The translations under genes and the position numbers were made by a program. Positions 54,741 to 63,879 of a DNA stretch of 64,000 bases are shown here, piece by piece. The notes below the pieces were generated by a model, which saw nothing but the letters and a program-made list of their open reading frames with translations, searched no databases and was not told the DNA's origin. The DNA lies in contig NZ_CP007511.1 of assembly GCF_000818015.1 (NCBI RefSeq), positions 4,005,501 through 4,069,500 on the forward strand, in the 5' to 3' direction. Source of the stretch: Stutzerimonas balearica DSM 6083 (GTDB lineage Bacteria > Pseudomonadota > Gammaproteobacteria > Pseudomonadales > Pseudomonadaceae). Every line of letters starts with the position of its first letter. Position 1 is the stretch's first letter.

Positions 54741-54768
54741 AGTGTAGCACTGGGCCCTATGACTGCAA
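54741..54768 (-). promoter_or_regulatory. Sigma-70-type promoter of rpoH
   Basis: On the minus strand: -35 TTGCAG (54763-54768), 16-base spacer, -10 TACACT (54741-54746), about 30 bases upstream of the rpoH ATG. Both hexamers match the consensus at four of six positions. Confidence 0.55.
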
Positions 54769-54772
54769 GGGC

Positions 54773-54781
54773 TGTGGATAA
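54773..54781 (-). promoter_or_regulatory. Perfect DnaA box upstream of rpoH
   Basis: TTATCCACA on the minus strand, four bases upstream of the putative -35. DnaA boxes are known in the E. coli rpoH promoter region, so a link between replication initiation and rpoH transcription is plausible here too. Confidence 0.6.
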
Positions 54782-54827
54782 GTTCCCACAACCCCCGGAA
54801 AAAGACCTTTCAAAACAGAAAATTAGC

Positions 54828-55850
54828 CTACCGCGGCGCCAGCTCGCTGAGGTGCCGCGCGACCGCCAGCCAGGCGCCGATGTAGCCCAGCAGCACGGCA
54901 CCGACCACCAGCGACAGCGCGTCGCCGGCGGGCACGCCGGCCAGGCCGAAATCGCTGCCGTAGAGCCCGGCGAGCCGCACCACCGCCTCGTTCAGCCAGC
55001 CTAGGCCGTAAGCCAGCAGGCCCCAGGCGATCAGCCCGGCGCCCAGGCCGTAGATCGCCCCCATGTAGAGAAACGGTCGACGCACGTAACCATCGGTCCC
55101 ACCGACGAGCTTGACCACCTCGATCTCGGTGCGACGGTTCTCGATATGCAGGCGGATGGTATTGCCGATCACCAGCAGCAGCGTGGCCACCAACAACAGG
55201 GTCAGACCAAAGACGAAACGGTCGCCGAGCTTGAGGATCGCCGTCAGCCGCTCGACCCAGAGCAGATCGAGCTGCGCCTGTTCGACGCCAGGCAGCTCGG
55301 CCAGGCTCTGGCGCAGGGCCTCGAGCTTTTCCTTGTCGATTTCCTTCGGCGTCACCAGCACCGAGCCGGGCAGCGGATTATCCGGCAGCTCCCTGAGCGC
55401 TTCGCCGATACCCGACAGCTGCTGAAATTCCTCGAGCGCGGCGTCACGACTGATCCACTGCGCCTCAGCCACGTCCGGCATCGCGGCGATCTCGTCGCGC
55501 AGGCGCTCGCCCGCGGCGGCGTCGACATCCAGCTTGAGGAACACCGAAATCTGCGCGGCACGCTGCCAGGAGCCGCCTAGCCGCTCGACGTTGTCGAGCA
55601 GCAACGCCAGGCCCATCGGCAGGCTCAGCGCGACGGCCATGACCAGGCAGGTGAAAAAACTGCCGATCGGCTGCTTGAGCAGGCGCCCCAGGCTATCGAC
55701 GAGACTGGCGCGGTGGCTCTCCAGCCAGGCATGGAACAGCGTCTTGAAGTCCGGCTCATCGTGTTTCGCTTCGACTTTCTTGACCGAGCCACCGACACGC
55801 TCGGCCGTGCTCGGGCTGGCTTTGGTGTCGTTCTTGCGGGATGCGCTCAT
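54828..55850 (-). CDS. ftsX: Cell-division ABC transporter permease FtsX
   Basis: A 340-residue inner-membrane protein that with FtsE links the divisome to periplasmic murein hydrolase activation. A cytoplasmic N-terminus of about 60 residues precedes membrane helix 1 ([21 protein letters not shown]). The periplasmic loop ([23 protein letters not shown], then [22 protein letters not shown]) is followed by three further helices, including [41 protein letters not shown]. It overlaps ftsE by four bases (ATGA) and is followed by rpoH after 115 bases. Confidence 0.95.
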   Translation of the reverse strand: MSASRKNDTKASPSTAERVGGSVKKVEAKHDEPDFKTLFHAWLESHRASLVDSLGRLLKQPIGSFFTCLVMAVALSLPMGLALLLDNVERLGGSWQRAAQISVFLKLDVDAAAGERLRDEIAAMPDVAEAQWISRDAALEEFQQLSGIGEALRELPDNPLPGSVLVTPKEIDKEKLEALRQSLAELPGVEQAQLDLLWVERLTAILKLGDRFVFGLTLLLVATLLLVIGNTIRLHIENRRTEIEVVKLVGGTDGYVRRPFLYMGAIYGLGAGLIAWGLLAYGLGWLNEAVVRLAGLYGSDFGLAGVPAGDALSLVVGAVLLGYIGAWLAVARHLSELAPR

Positions 55851-56518
55851 CGGCCGGCCTCCCCGTCGCCGATCAGGCGACCACGTTGCAGGGTCAGCAT
55901 GCGGTGACGCATGCGCGCGATCAGAGCCAGGTCGTGGCTGGCGATCAGCACGGTGGTACCGAGACGGTTGATGTCCTCGAACACACCCATGATTTCCGCC
56001 GCCAGACGCGGATCGAGGTTACCGGTCGGTTCGTCGGCCAGCAGCAGCGCCGGCCGGTGCACCACCGCGCGGGCGATGCCGACGCGCTGTTGCTGGCCGG
56101 TGGAGAGATCCGCGGGAAACTGCAGCGCCTTGTCCTTGAGGCTGACGCGCTCGAGCGCGGTCATCACCCGCTGGCCGATCTCGCGCTTGTTCAGCCCGAG
56201 AATCTGCAGCGGCAGGGCGACGTTGTCGAACACCGTGCGGTCGAACAGCAACTGATGATTCTGGAACACCACGCCGATCTGCCGACGCAGAAAGGGGATC
56301 TGCGCGGTGGTAATGCGCGACAGATCCTGCCCGGCCAGCAGCAGCTTGCCGCTGGTCGGGCGCTCCATGGCCAGCAACAGACGCAGCAAGGTGCTCTTGC
56401 CCGCGCCGGAATGCCCGGTCACGAAGAGGAACTCGCCCCGCTGCACATGGAACGACAGCTCATGCAGCCCGACGTGGCCGTTGGGATAGCGCTTGCCGAC
56501 CTGTTCGAAGCGGATCAT
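55847..56518 (-). CDS. ftsE: Cell-division ATP-binding protein FtsE
   Basis: A 223-residue ABC ATPase partner of FtsX. The Walker A is VTGHSGAGKSTLLRLLLAM, the Q-loop region VVFQNHQLLFDRTV, the signature DLSTGQQQRVGIARAVVHRP (Thr in place of the usual second Gly) and the Walker B ALLLADEPTGNLDPRLAAEIM. It overlaps both ftsY upstream and ftsX downstream by four bases, which indicates translational coupling of the three genes. Confidence 0.96.
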   Translation of the reverse strand: MIRFEQVGKRYPNGHVGLHELSFHVQRGEFLFVTGHSGAGKSTLLRLLLAMERPTSGKLLLAGQDLSRITTAQIPFLRRQIGVVFQNHQLLFDRTVFDNVALPLQILGLNKREIGQRVMTALERVSLKDKALQFPADLSTGQQQRVGIARAVVHRPALLLADEPTGNLDPRLAAEIMGVFEDINRLGTTVLIASHDLALIARMRHRMLTLQRGRLIGDGEAGR

Positions 56519-57777
56519 CGCTCGTCCTGACCGAACAGAGCCTTGACGAAGGCATCGGCCTCGAAGGTGCGCAGGTCGTCGATCCCTTCACCGACGCCGA
56601 TGTAGCGGATCGGCGTGCCGAACTGCTTGGCCAGCGCGAAGATCACGCCGCCCTTGGCCGTGCCGTCGAGCTTGGTCAGGGCGATGCCACTGAGCGCGAC
56701 CGCCTGGTTGAACTGGCGGGTCTGGTTGATCGCGTTTTGCCCGGTGCCGGCATCGAGCACCAGCAGCACTTCATGGGGCGCGGTCTCGTCCAGCTTGCCG
56801 ATCACCCGGCGCACCTTCTTCAGCTCCTCCATGAGGTTGTCCTTGGTATGCAGACGACCGGCGGTATCGGCGATCAGCACGTCGATGCCGCGCGCCTTGG
56901 CCGCCTGCACCGCATCGAAGATGACCGAGGCGGAATCGGCGCCGGTATGCTGGGCAATCACCGGAATACGGTTGCGCTCGCCCCAGACCTGCAGCTGCTC
57001 GACTGCCGCGGCGCGGAAGGTATCGCCGGCGGCGAGCATGACCTTCTTGCCTTCGTTCTGCAGCTTCTTGGCAAGCTTGCCGATGGTGGTGGTCTTGCCG
57101 ACGCCGTTCACCCCGACCACGAGGATCACGTAGGGCTGCTTGGCGCCATCGACGACCAGCGGCTGCTCGACCGGGCGCAGCAGCCCGGCCAGCTCTTCCT
57201 GCAGCGCGCGATACAGCGCGCCGCTGTCGGCCAGCTCCTTGCGCGAGACCCGGCGGGTCAGGTTCTGCATGATCGCGCCAGTCGCCTCGACGCCGACGTC
57301 GGCGGTCAGCAGGCGTGTTTCCAGCTCTTCGAGCAGGTCGTCATCGATCGCCTTCTTGCCAAGGAACAGACTGGCCATGCCCTCGCCGATGCTGGCGCTG
57401 GTCTTGGACAGGCCCTGGCGCAAACGGGCAAAGAAGCCCAGCCGGGTCGGCGCAGCGGGCTCCGGCGCAGCAGCGGTCGGCTGCGTGGGCTCGGCACTCG
57501 GTACAGGCTCGGGCTCGGGGAGCTGCACCGAGGGCGGCTCGACCGGCTCAGGGGCGGGCTCATGCACCGGCGCTTCGTGCGCCGCGGCCAGTTGCTCGCG
57601 CTCCGTTTGCTCGGCTTCGCGGTCGGGCTCATCGGCCAGTGGCTGGCTCTCTTCCGGCGGTTCGGTCGCCGGCGGCTCGGCGGCAGGCGTCTGCGGCTTC
57701 TTGCGCAACCAGCCGAACAGCCCTTTCTTTTCGCCGGCCTCGGCCGGCGTCTTCTTGTCGTCGTTTGAACCAAACAT
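56515..57777 (-). CDS. ftsY: Signal recognition particle receptor FtsY
   Basis: A 420-residue GTPase that docks ribosome-SRP complexes at the inner membrane for co-translational insertion. The N-terminal acidic A domain (about residues 1-110) is rich in Glu and Pro. The N domain begins near GFFARLRQGLSKTSASIGEGM. The G domain has G1 VGVNGVGKTTTIGKLAKKL, the insertion-box region, G3 IADTAGRLHTKDNLMEEL, G4 TKLDGTAKGGVIF and the closing IRYIGVGEGIDDLRTF. It is the first gene of ftsYEX-rpoH and diverges from the M16 peptidase genes across 228 bases, where I find no clear site. Confidence 0.96.
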   Translation of the reverse strand: MFGSNDDKKTPAEAGEKKGLFGWLRKKPQTPAAEPPATEPPEESQPLADEPDREAEQTEREQLAAAHEAPVHEPAPEPVEPPSVQLPEPEPVPSAEPTQPTAAAPEPAAPTRLGFFARLRQGLSKTSASIGEGMASLFLGKKAIDDDLLEELETRLLTADVGVEATGAIMQNLTRRVSRKELADSGALYRALQEELAGLLRPVEQPLVVDGAKQPYVILVVGVNGVGKTTTIGKLAKKLQNEGKKVMLAAGDTFRAAAVEQLQVWGERNRIPVIAQHTGADSASVIFDAVQAAKARGIDVLIADTAGRLHTKDNLMEELKKVRRVIGKLDETAPHEVLLVLDAGTGQNAINQTRQFNQAVALSGIALTKLDGTAKGGVIFALAKQFGTPIRYIGVGEGIDDLRTFEADAFVKALFGQDER

Positions 57778-58005
57778 GCAGACGGTATTCTCAAGGGGGC
57801 GTTACGCCGGCAGCCACGCCGCCGGCCGGACGGGGGCTTATCCTAGCACCTACCCGAGCGCCTGCGCCAAAGGCGCCCGAGCCGCGACAGGCCGCCGCGG
57901 CAGGCCGCTTCGACCAGCGGCTTTGCCTGGTCGGCGCAGCTCAGTACCATGGCCGCGTGCTGGCGTCGGCACACGGTCTACGCCATCGAATCCGGAATCT
58001 TCTGC

Positions 58006-59376
58006 ATGTTCCCGACATTCCGCCGCGCTGCGGCCCTGCTGCTCATCGCGCTGCATGTCCCGCTGGCTTCGGCCGCGGACAGCCAGCCCACTCACGAATT
58101 CTTCCTCGACAATGGTCTGAAGGTCATCGTGCGCGAAGACCACCGCGCGCCGGTCGTCGTCTCCCAGCTCTGGTACAAGGTCGGCTCGAGCTACGAGAGC
58201 GCCGGGCTGACCGGCCTGTCCCACGTGGTCGAGCACATGATGTTCAAGGGCAGCGCCAAGCTGGGCCCGGGCGAGGCCTCGCGCATCCTGCGCGAGCTGG
58301 GTGCCGAGGAAAACGCCTTTACCAGCAACGACTACACCGCCTACTACCAGGTGCTGGCCCGCGACCGCCTGCCGGTCGCCTTCGAGCTGGAGGCCGACCG
58401 CCTGGCCAGCCTGCGCCTGCCACCGGAGGAGTTCGAGCGCGAGATCGAAGTGATCAAGGAAGAACGGCGCCTGCGCACCGATGACAAACCCAGCGCGCTG
58501 GCCTTCGAGCGCTTCAAGACGATCGCCTACCCGTCCAGTGGCTACCGCAACCCGACGATCGGCTGGATGAGCGACCTGCAGCGCATGACCGTCGACGACC
58601 TGCGCACCTGGTACGAGAAATGGTACGCACCGAACAACGCCACCCTCGTGGTGGTTGGCGATGTGACCGCTGAGGAGGTCAGGACCCTGGCCGAGCGCCA
58701 TTTCGGCCCGGTGGCCCGCCGCGAGATTCCCACCGCCAAGGCTCCGCTGGAGCTTGACGAGCCCGGCGAGCGGCGCCTGACGCTGCATCTGCGCACGCAG
58801 CTGCCGAGCCTGCTGATGGCCTTCAACGTGCCCAGCCTGTCCACCGCGGAAAACCCGCGGCAGGTGCATGCACTGCGCCTGATCGCCGCCCTGCTCGACG
58901 GCGGCTACAGTGCGCGCCTGGCCGAAACCCTCGAGCGCGGCGAGGAGCTGGTGACCAGCGCCTCGGCCTGGTACGACGCCTATACCCGCGGCGACAGCCT
59001 GTTCGTGCTCAGCGCCACGCCCAACCTGCAGAAGGGCCACGATCTCGAGGCGGCCGAAGCCGGACTCTGGCGCCAGCTCGAGCGCCTGCAGCAGACGCCG
59101 CCGAGCCCCGATGAGCTCGAACGGGTGCGCGCGCAGGTCATCGCCGGCCTGGTCTACGAGCGCGATTCGATCACCCAGCAGGCCACCACCATCGGCCAGC
59201 TGGAAACCGTTGGCCTGTCCTGGCGGCTGATGGACGACGAGCTCGCCGCACTCGAGGCGGTGACGCCGCAGGACATCCAGCAGGCGGCGCGCCACTATTT
59301 CACCCGCTCGCGAATGAGCGTTGCCCACGTATTGCCGGAACAAGGCCCCGAGCAGAAGGAAAGCCAAGATGAATAA
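58006..59376 (+). CDS. M16-family zinc peptidase, catalytic member
   Basis: A 456-residue exported metallopeptidase of the pitrilysin/M16 family. The signal sequence (MFPTFRRAAALLLIALHVPLASA) precedes the inverted zinc motif HVVEH (His73, Glu76, His77), and the downstream Glu ligand region is RILRELGAEENAFTSND. A C-terminal M16C-like half follows. Homologous pairs work as heterodimers degrading small peptides in the periplasm. ATG 58006 is chosen because it starts the signal peptide. Its stop overlaps the next gene by eight bases. Confidence 0.92.
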   Translation: MFPTFRRAAALLLIALHVPLASAADSQPTHEFFLDNGLKVIVREDHRAPVVVSQLWYKVGSSYESAGLTGLSHVVEHMMFKGSAKLGPGEASRILRELGAEENAFTSNDYTAYYQVLARDRLPVAFELEADRLASLRLPPEEFEREIEVIKEERRLRTDDKPSALAFERFKTIAYPSSGYRNPTIGWMSDLQRMTVDDLRTWYEKWYAPNNATLVVVGDVTAEEVRTLAERHFGPVARREIPTAKAPLELDEPGERRLTLHLRTQLPSLLMAFNVPSLSTAENPRQVHALRLIAALLDGGYSARLAETLERGEELVTSASAWYDAYTRGDSLFVLSATPNLQKGHDLEAAEAGLWRQLERLQQTPPSPDELERVRAQVIAGLVYERDSITQQATTIGQLETVGLSWRLMDDELAALEAVTPQDIQQAARHYFTRSRMSVAHVLPEQGPEQKESQDE

Positions 59377-60919
59377 GCCAAGCCTGTGGCCGCGCGGCGC
59401 CATCGCCCTGCTGCTGGCAGCCTGTCTCGGCCTGTCCGCCTGTGACCAGGCGACCGGCACGAACGCACCGCTGGCGGTCGCTCAGCCCGCCGAATCGGCC
59501 AGCGCGCCCACCGCGCCGGTCAAAGAGGCGGAAGACGCCAGCAAGGCCGTCGACGCGGCCGAGCCTCGCCTGGAAACGCTCGAGCAACTGAGCGACAAGC
59601 CCCTGGCGCGGCGGCATCTGGACATCCAGACCTGGCGGACCGCCGAAGGCGCCAAGGTGCTCTTCGTGCGCGCGCCCGAGCTACCGATGTTCGACATGCG
59701 CCTGACCTTCGCCGCCGGCAGCGCGCAGGACGAAGGCACGCCTGGCCTGGCGCTGCTGACCAACGCGATGCTCAACGAAGGGATCGAAGGCAAGGACGTC
59801 AGCGCCATTGCCCGCGGTTTCGAGGATCTGGGCGCCGACTTCAGCAACGGTGCCTACCGTGACATGGGCGTCGTCGGCCTGCGCAGCCTGAGCGCGCCGG
59901 ACAAGCGCGACGCCGCGCTGGCACTGTTCAGCCAGGTGGTCGGCAAGCCGACCTTCCCGGAGGAGTCGCTGCAACGGATCAAGAACCAGCTGCTGGCCGG
60001 CTTCGAACTGCAGAAGCAGAACCCCGGCAAGCTGGCCAGCCTGGAGCTGTTCGCCCAGCTCTACGGCGACCATCCCTACGGCCACCCCAGCGAAGGCACT
60101 GCCGAATCGATCCCGGCGATCAGCGCCGAGCAGCTGCGCGCCTTTCACCAGCGCGCCTACGCCGCCGGCAACCTGGTGATCGCGCTGGTCGGCGATCTCA
60201 GCCGGGAGCAGGCCGAGGCGGCAGCGGCCCAGGTCTCCGCCGCGCTTCCGCAAGGCCCGGCGCTGCCGGCGACCGCGGCGCCGAGCGAGCCGCAGCCGGG
60301 TAAACGGCATATCGAGTTCCCGTCCAACCAGACCCACCTGATGCTCGCCCAGCTCGGCATCGCGCGTGGCAACCCCGACTACGCCGCGCTGTACCTGGGC
60401 AACCAGATTCTCGGCGGCGGCGGCTTCGGCACCCGGCTGATGGAAGAAGTGCGCGAGAAGCGCGGGCTGACCTATGGCATCTATTCGGGATTCAGCCCGA
60501 TGCGTGCCGCAGGGCCTTTCATGATCAGCATGCAGACGCGCGCCGAACTCACCGACGGCTCGCTGCAGCTGGTTCAGCAACTGGTGCGCGACTATCTGGC
60601 CAAGGGGCCGAGCGAGGCGGAACTCGAGCGCGCCAAGCGCGAGGTCGCCGGAAGCTTCCCGCTGTCCACCGCGAGCAACGCCGATATCGTCGGTCAACTG
60701 GGCAGCATCGGCTTCTACGACCTGCCGCTGACCTACCTTGAAGACTTCATGGAGCAGGTCCAGGCCCTGACGGTCGAACAGGTCAGCCAGGCAATGCGCA
60801 AGTACCTGAGCGCCGATGACTTCGTCATCGTCACCGCCGGCCCGAGCGTGGCGCAGCAGCCGCTGCCGCCGCCCACCGACCACCCTGCTGAACGACCCAG
60901 CGCAGTTCCGGAGCACTGA
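59369..60919 (+). CDS. M16-family lipoprotein lacking the zinc motif (partner subunit)
   Basis: A 516-residue M16-family protein with a lipoprotein signal (ALLLAACLGLSAC). The region that aligns with the zinc motif reads LALLTNAMLNEGIEG with no HxxEH, so it cannot bind zinc in the usual way. It retains the C-terminal R/Y pair region (LMEEVREKRGLTYGIYSGF) that shapes the substrate pocket in active heterodimers. It overlaps the preceding peptidase gene by eight bases, so the two products are expected to form a non-identical dimer. Its stop overlaps the rsmD start by one base. Confidence 0.92.
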   Translation: MNKPSLWPRGAIALLLAACLGLSACDQATGTNAPLAVAQPAESASAPTAPVKEAEDASKAVDAAEPRLETLEQLSDKPLARRHLDIQTWRTAEGAKVLFVRAPELPMFDMRLTFAAGSAQDEGTPGLALLTNAMLNEGIEGKDVSAIARGFEDLGADFSNGAYRDMGVVGLRSLSAPDKRDAALALFSQVVGKPTFPEESLQRIKNQLLAGFELQKQNPGKLASLELFAQLYGDHPYGHPSEGTAESIPAISAEQLRAFHQRAYAAGNLVIALVGDLSREQAEAAAAQVSAALPQGPALPATAAPSEPQPGKRHIEFPSNQTHLMLAQLGIARGNPDYAALYLGNQILGGGGFGTRLMEEVREKRGLTYGIYSGFSPMRAAGPFMISMQTRAELTDGSLQLVQQLVRDYLAKGPSEAELERAKREVAGSFPLSTASNADIVGQLGSIGFYDLPLTYLEDFMEQVQALTVEQVSQAMRKYLSADDFVIVTAGPSVAQQPLPPPTDHPAERPSAVPEH

Positions 60920-61515
60920 TGGCCAACCCACCCGTACGCCCCTCCGCCCATGGCGGCAAGGGCCAGCTTCGCATCATCGGCGGCGAATGGCGCTCGCGGC
61001 GCTTCGCGTTTCCGGACGCCGACGGGCTGCGGCCGACGCCCGACCGGGTGCGCGAGACGCTGTTCAACTGGCTGATGCCCTACCTGTCAGGAGCGCGCGT
61101 GCTGGATCCTTTCACCGGCAGCGGCGCGCTCTATCTCGAGGCACTGTCACGCGGTGCCGGGATGGCCCTGGCGCTGGACACCAATGCCAATGCCATCGCC
61201 AGCCTGCGCAAGCACCTGGACACGCTCAACTGTGGCAATGGCCAGCTGCTGCAGAGCGATGCCCTGCGCTATCTGGAAACCCAGGCCGCGACCCCGTTCG
61301 ACCTGGTCTTTCTCGACCCGCCGTTCAACAAGAACCTGCTGCTGCCGGCCTGCGAGCTACTCGAAGGCAAGGGCTGGCTGGCCGAGCGCGCCTGGATCTA
61401 CACCGAAAGCGAGGCGGCGCCGTCGGCACTCGGCCTGCCTGCCAACTGGCGGCTGCACCGCGAGAAAAAGGCCGGCAAGGTGTATTACGCGCTGTGGGAG
61501 CGCAACGCCGCCTAG
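60919..61515 (+). CDS. rsmD: 16S rRNA m2G966 methyltransferase
   Basis: A 198-residue SAM-dependent enzyme that methylates N2 of G966 in 16S rRNA. Conserved elements: LRIIGGEWRSRRFAFPD, RPTPDRVRETLFNWL, VLDPFTGSGALYLEALSRGA and the catalytic LVFLDPPFNKNLL. It is the third gene of the M16 pair operon. Its TAG stop (61513-61515) overlaps the stop of the convergent small gene on the other strand at a CTAG palindrome. Confidence 0.95.
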   Translation: MANPPVRPSAHGGKGQLRIIGGEWRSRRFAFPDADGLRPTPDRVRETLFNWLMPYLSGARVLDPFTGSGALYLEALSRGAGMALALDTNANAIASLRKHLDTLNCGNGQLLQSDALRYLETQAATPFDLVFLDPPFNKNLLLPACELLEGKGWLAERAWIYTESEAAPSALGLPANWRLHREKKAGKVYYALWERNAA

Positions 61516-61913
61516 TAGAAATCCACCGTCTGCCCGGCACGGTCGAAAGCGGCGAAGCGACCCACGCTGCCGCTCTCGATGGACGCGACCATCGCCTCGA
61601 GGGGTGCCTGCGCATCCTCGCTGCCCGGCGTCAGCCCCCCCACGCCGGGTAGCGCGGCGGCGAACACCAGGTCCCAGGCCTGCCCGGTGCGTTGCGACTC
61701 GGCCAGCAGCACGGCGAAGCTCTCCAGCTCCTCCGGCAGCTTGTCCACGCAGAGCACCGGGCGCAGCGAGCCGCCGCCGCCCTGGGCGAACCGTTCGCGC
61801 TCGGCGGCGCTGGCATCATCGGGCAATTCCGCCACGGCGAAGACGAACAGCAACCGCTGCGGCTCGGTCTGCTGGCGGGCGGCGTGCAACAGGTGATCGA
61901 AGGAGCAAGGCAT
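61512..61913 (-). CDS. Conserved hypothetical protein (PA0369-like position)
   Basis: A 133-residue soluble protein I do not recognise by fold. It starts MPCSFDHLLHAARQQTEPQRLLFVFAVAELPDDASAAERERFAQGGGGSLRPVLCVDKLPEELESFAVLLAESQRTGQAWDLVFAAALPGVGG. It has no signal peptide or membrane helix. Similar Pseudomonas proteins have, as I recall, been labelled as ribonucleotide-reductase-related, without support visible here. ATG 61911-61913 is chosen; the upstream frame lacks a good site. It converges on rsmD with a 4-base stop overlap. Confidence 0.72.
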   Translation of the reverse strand: MPCSFDHLLHAARQQTEPQRLLFVFAVAELPDDASAAERERFAQGGGGSLRPVLCVDKLPEELESFAVLLAESQRTGQAWDLVFAAALPGVGGLTPGSEDAQAPLEAMVASIESGSVGRFAAFDRAGQTVDFY

Positions 61914-62067
61914 CGTGAGTGTTCCCGAGCGTTTCTGGCCAGCCGACACTCTCGGACGGCCCGCCAGGCTTGACCATATCCCCAAAGGCATATGCCCTGC
62001 CCACGGCCGTGCATTCAGCGAGTGCATGGCCCTTGCGACGCGACCGGCGGCGGCTTAGCTTCGTGCC

Positions 62068-63117
62068 ATGAACGCCATGCAAGCCCCCGCAGAGCTCCCG
62101 TTTCAGCCCGCCTGGTGGCTGCCGGGGCCGCACCTGCAGACGCTATGGAACCCCTTTTTCCGCCGTGCACCGCAACTGGCGCGGCGGCGCGAGCGGCTGT
62201 GGCTGGCCGATGGCGACTTCATCGACCTCGACTGGCACGGCCCGCACGACGCGCAGGCCCCGCTGACGCTGGTGCTGCACGGGTTGACCGGCTCGTCCGC
62301 ATCGCTCTATGTGCTCGGCCTGCAGCAGCGTCTCGCGGCACAGGGCTGGAGCAGCGTGGCGATCAACTGGCGGGGCTGCTCGGGCGAACCGAACCTGCTG
62401 CCGCGGGCCTACCACTCGGGCGCCAGCGACGACCTGGCCGAAGTCATCGAGCACCTGCAGGCGTGCCGGCCGCAGGCTGCGTTACACGCGGTGGGCTATT
62501 CGCTGGGCGGCAACGTGCTGCTCAAGTACCTGGGCGAGCGCGGCGCCGACTGCCCCGTGCGCGCCGCCGTCGCGGTCTCGGTGCCCTTTCGCCTGGACCA
62601 GTGCGCCGACCGCATCGGCCTGGGCTTTTCACGCGTCTATCAGGCGCATTTCATGAAGGCGATGATCGCCTACGTGCGCGACAAGCAGCGTCTGTTCCGC
62701 GAGCGCGGCCTCGATCAGCACCTGGCCACGCTCGACGCACTCGGCACGCTCGACGGCATGCGGACATTCTGGGACTTCGATGGCCGTATCACCGCACCGC
62801 TGCATGGGTTCAGCGATGCCAGCGACTACTACCGACGCGCATCGAGCCGCTACTACCTCGGTGGCATCGCGGTACCGACCCTGCTGATCCAGGCCGAGGA
62901 CGACCCGTTCGTGTTTCGCCACAGCATTCCCGAGGTGGCCGAACTGTCGCCTTGCACCCAGCTCGAACTGCATCGCCACGGCGGCCACGTCGGCTTCGTC
63001 GAAGGCACGCCATTGCGGCCGCGCTACTACCTGGAACGACGCATCGCCGGCTGGCTCGGCGAACGCCTGCGCAGCGCCGTTCAGCCAGCGCCGAGCACCG
63101 CCTCCAGCGGCACGTAG
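62068..63117 (+). CDS. YheT-family alpha/beta hydrolase
   Basis: A 349-residue predicted esterase/hydrolase of the YheT/embryogenesis-associated family. The oxyanion motif is LVLHGLTGSSASLYV, the nucleophile Ser145 is in AVGYSLGGNVLLKYLGE, and the acid and His are in IQAEDDPFV and RHGGHVGFVEG. NWRGCSGEPNLLPRAYHSG is the family's conserved loop. The natural substrate is unknown. The start is ATG 62068 or ATG 62077. Its 3' end overlaps the convergent TetR gene by 37 bases. Confidence 0.9.
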   Translation: MNAMQAPAELPFQPAWWLPGPHLQTLWNPFFRRAPQLARRRERLWLADGDFIDLDWHGPHDAQAPLTLVLHGLTGSSASLYVLGLQQRLAAQGWSSVAINWRGCSGEPNLLPRAYHSGASDDLAEVIEHLQACRPQAALHAVGYSLGGNVLLKYLGERGADCPVRAAVAVSVPFRLDQCADRIGLGFSRVYQAHFMKAMIAYVRDKQRLFRERGLDQHLATLDALGTLDGMRTFWDFDGRITAPLHGFSDASDYYRRASSRYYLGGIAVPTLLIQAEDDPFVFRHSIPEVAELSPCTQLELHRHGGHVGFVEGTPLRPRYYLERRIAGWLGERLRSAVQPAPSTASSGT

Positions 63118-63749
63118 AGGCGCGCGAGCAAGGCGTCGACCTCGCCCCGCGCCGACTCCGTGACGAACGCGGTTTCCAGCGCCAGCAATTGATAGATGCC
63201 GCGCCGCAGCTGGGCCTCGTCCAGCTCGCCGGAGTCGCCTCGCACGGTGCCGAGAAAACTGACCCAGGACGTGAGGACGATCCAGGCATTGACCACCAGC
63301 GCTTCGATCTGCGCCGGGGTCATGCGCAGCACGCCGATCTCGACAAAGCCTTGATACAGCGTTGCCGCCTGCGCCATGCAGCGCTGCGCAAACTGGCGGT
63401 AGCCCTCGGCGAGCTGCGTATCGGCCGCCAGGAGGTGCTCCAGGTCGCGGTGCAGGAAGCGATAGCGCCACATGGCCTCGAGCAGGGCCTCCAGGTAAGC
63501 CGCCTTGTCGGCCACGGTCAGCGACCGCTGCTCCGGCAGGCGGAGAAACTCGGCGACACGCCGCTCGTAGGCGCCGAACAGCTCCGCGACGATCGCCTGC
63601 TTGTTGCGGAAGTGGTAGTACAGGTTGCCAGGCGAAATGCCCAGGTGCTGGGCGATGTGGTTGGTCGTCACCGCGCGCTCACCCTGGGCGTTGAACAGCT
63701 CCAGGCTGGCTTCGATGATGCGATCTCGGGTCTTTGCACGTGGGGCCAT
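63081..63749 (-). CDS. TetR-family transcriptional regulator
   Basis: A 222-residue one-component repressor. The N-terminal helix-turn-helix is clear: TRDRIIEASLELFNAQGERAVTTNHIAQHLGISPGNLYYHFRNKQAIVAELF. The C-terminal ligand domain is all-helical. ATG 63747-63749 (MAPRAKTRDRI) is chosen over an upstream in-frame codon. It diverges from the aldehyde dehydrogenase gene, and the intergenic dyad at 63831-63846 is a good operator candidate, so it most likely controls that gene and itself. The inducer is unknown. The pair matches PA0367/PA0366 in PAO1 as I recall. Confidence 0.92.
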   Translation of the reverse strand: MAPRAKTRDRIIEASLELFNAQGERAVTTNHIAQHLGISPGNLYYHFRNKQAIVAELFGAYERRVAEFLRLPEQRSLTVADKAAYLEALLEAMWRYRFLHRDLEHLLAADTQLAEGYRQFAQRCMAQAATLYQGFVEIGVLRMTPAQIEALVVNAWIVLTSWVSFLGTVRGDSGELDEAQLRRGIYQLLALETAFVTESARGEVDALLARLYVPLEAVLGAG

Positions 63750-63821
63750 GGCAGGCGACTCGAAGGGACGACGGCGAAAGAGCGCCACGGTACACGCTCA
63801 CGCGTCCGGCGGCACGCTGCG

Positions 63822-63850
63822 TTGACAGATTAGAGCATTTACTCTAGAAA
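63822..63850 (+). promoter_or_regulatory. Aldehyde dehydrogenase promoter with embedded TetR-type dyad
   Basis: -35 TTGACA (63822-63827, perfect), 17-base spacer, -10 TAGAAA (63845-63850), 30 bases upstream of the ATG. Within the spacer lies the dyad TAGAGCATTTACTCTA (63831-63846), placed to let the divergent TetR protein block polymerase. Confidence 0.7.
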
Positions 63851-63879
63851 TCTCGCATCAACCCTTGCCGAGCCTGCCC

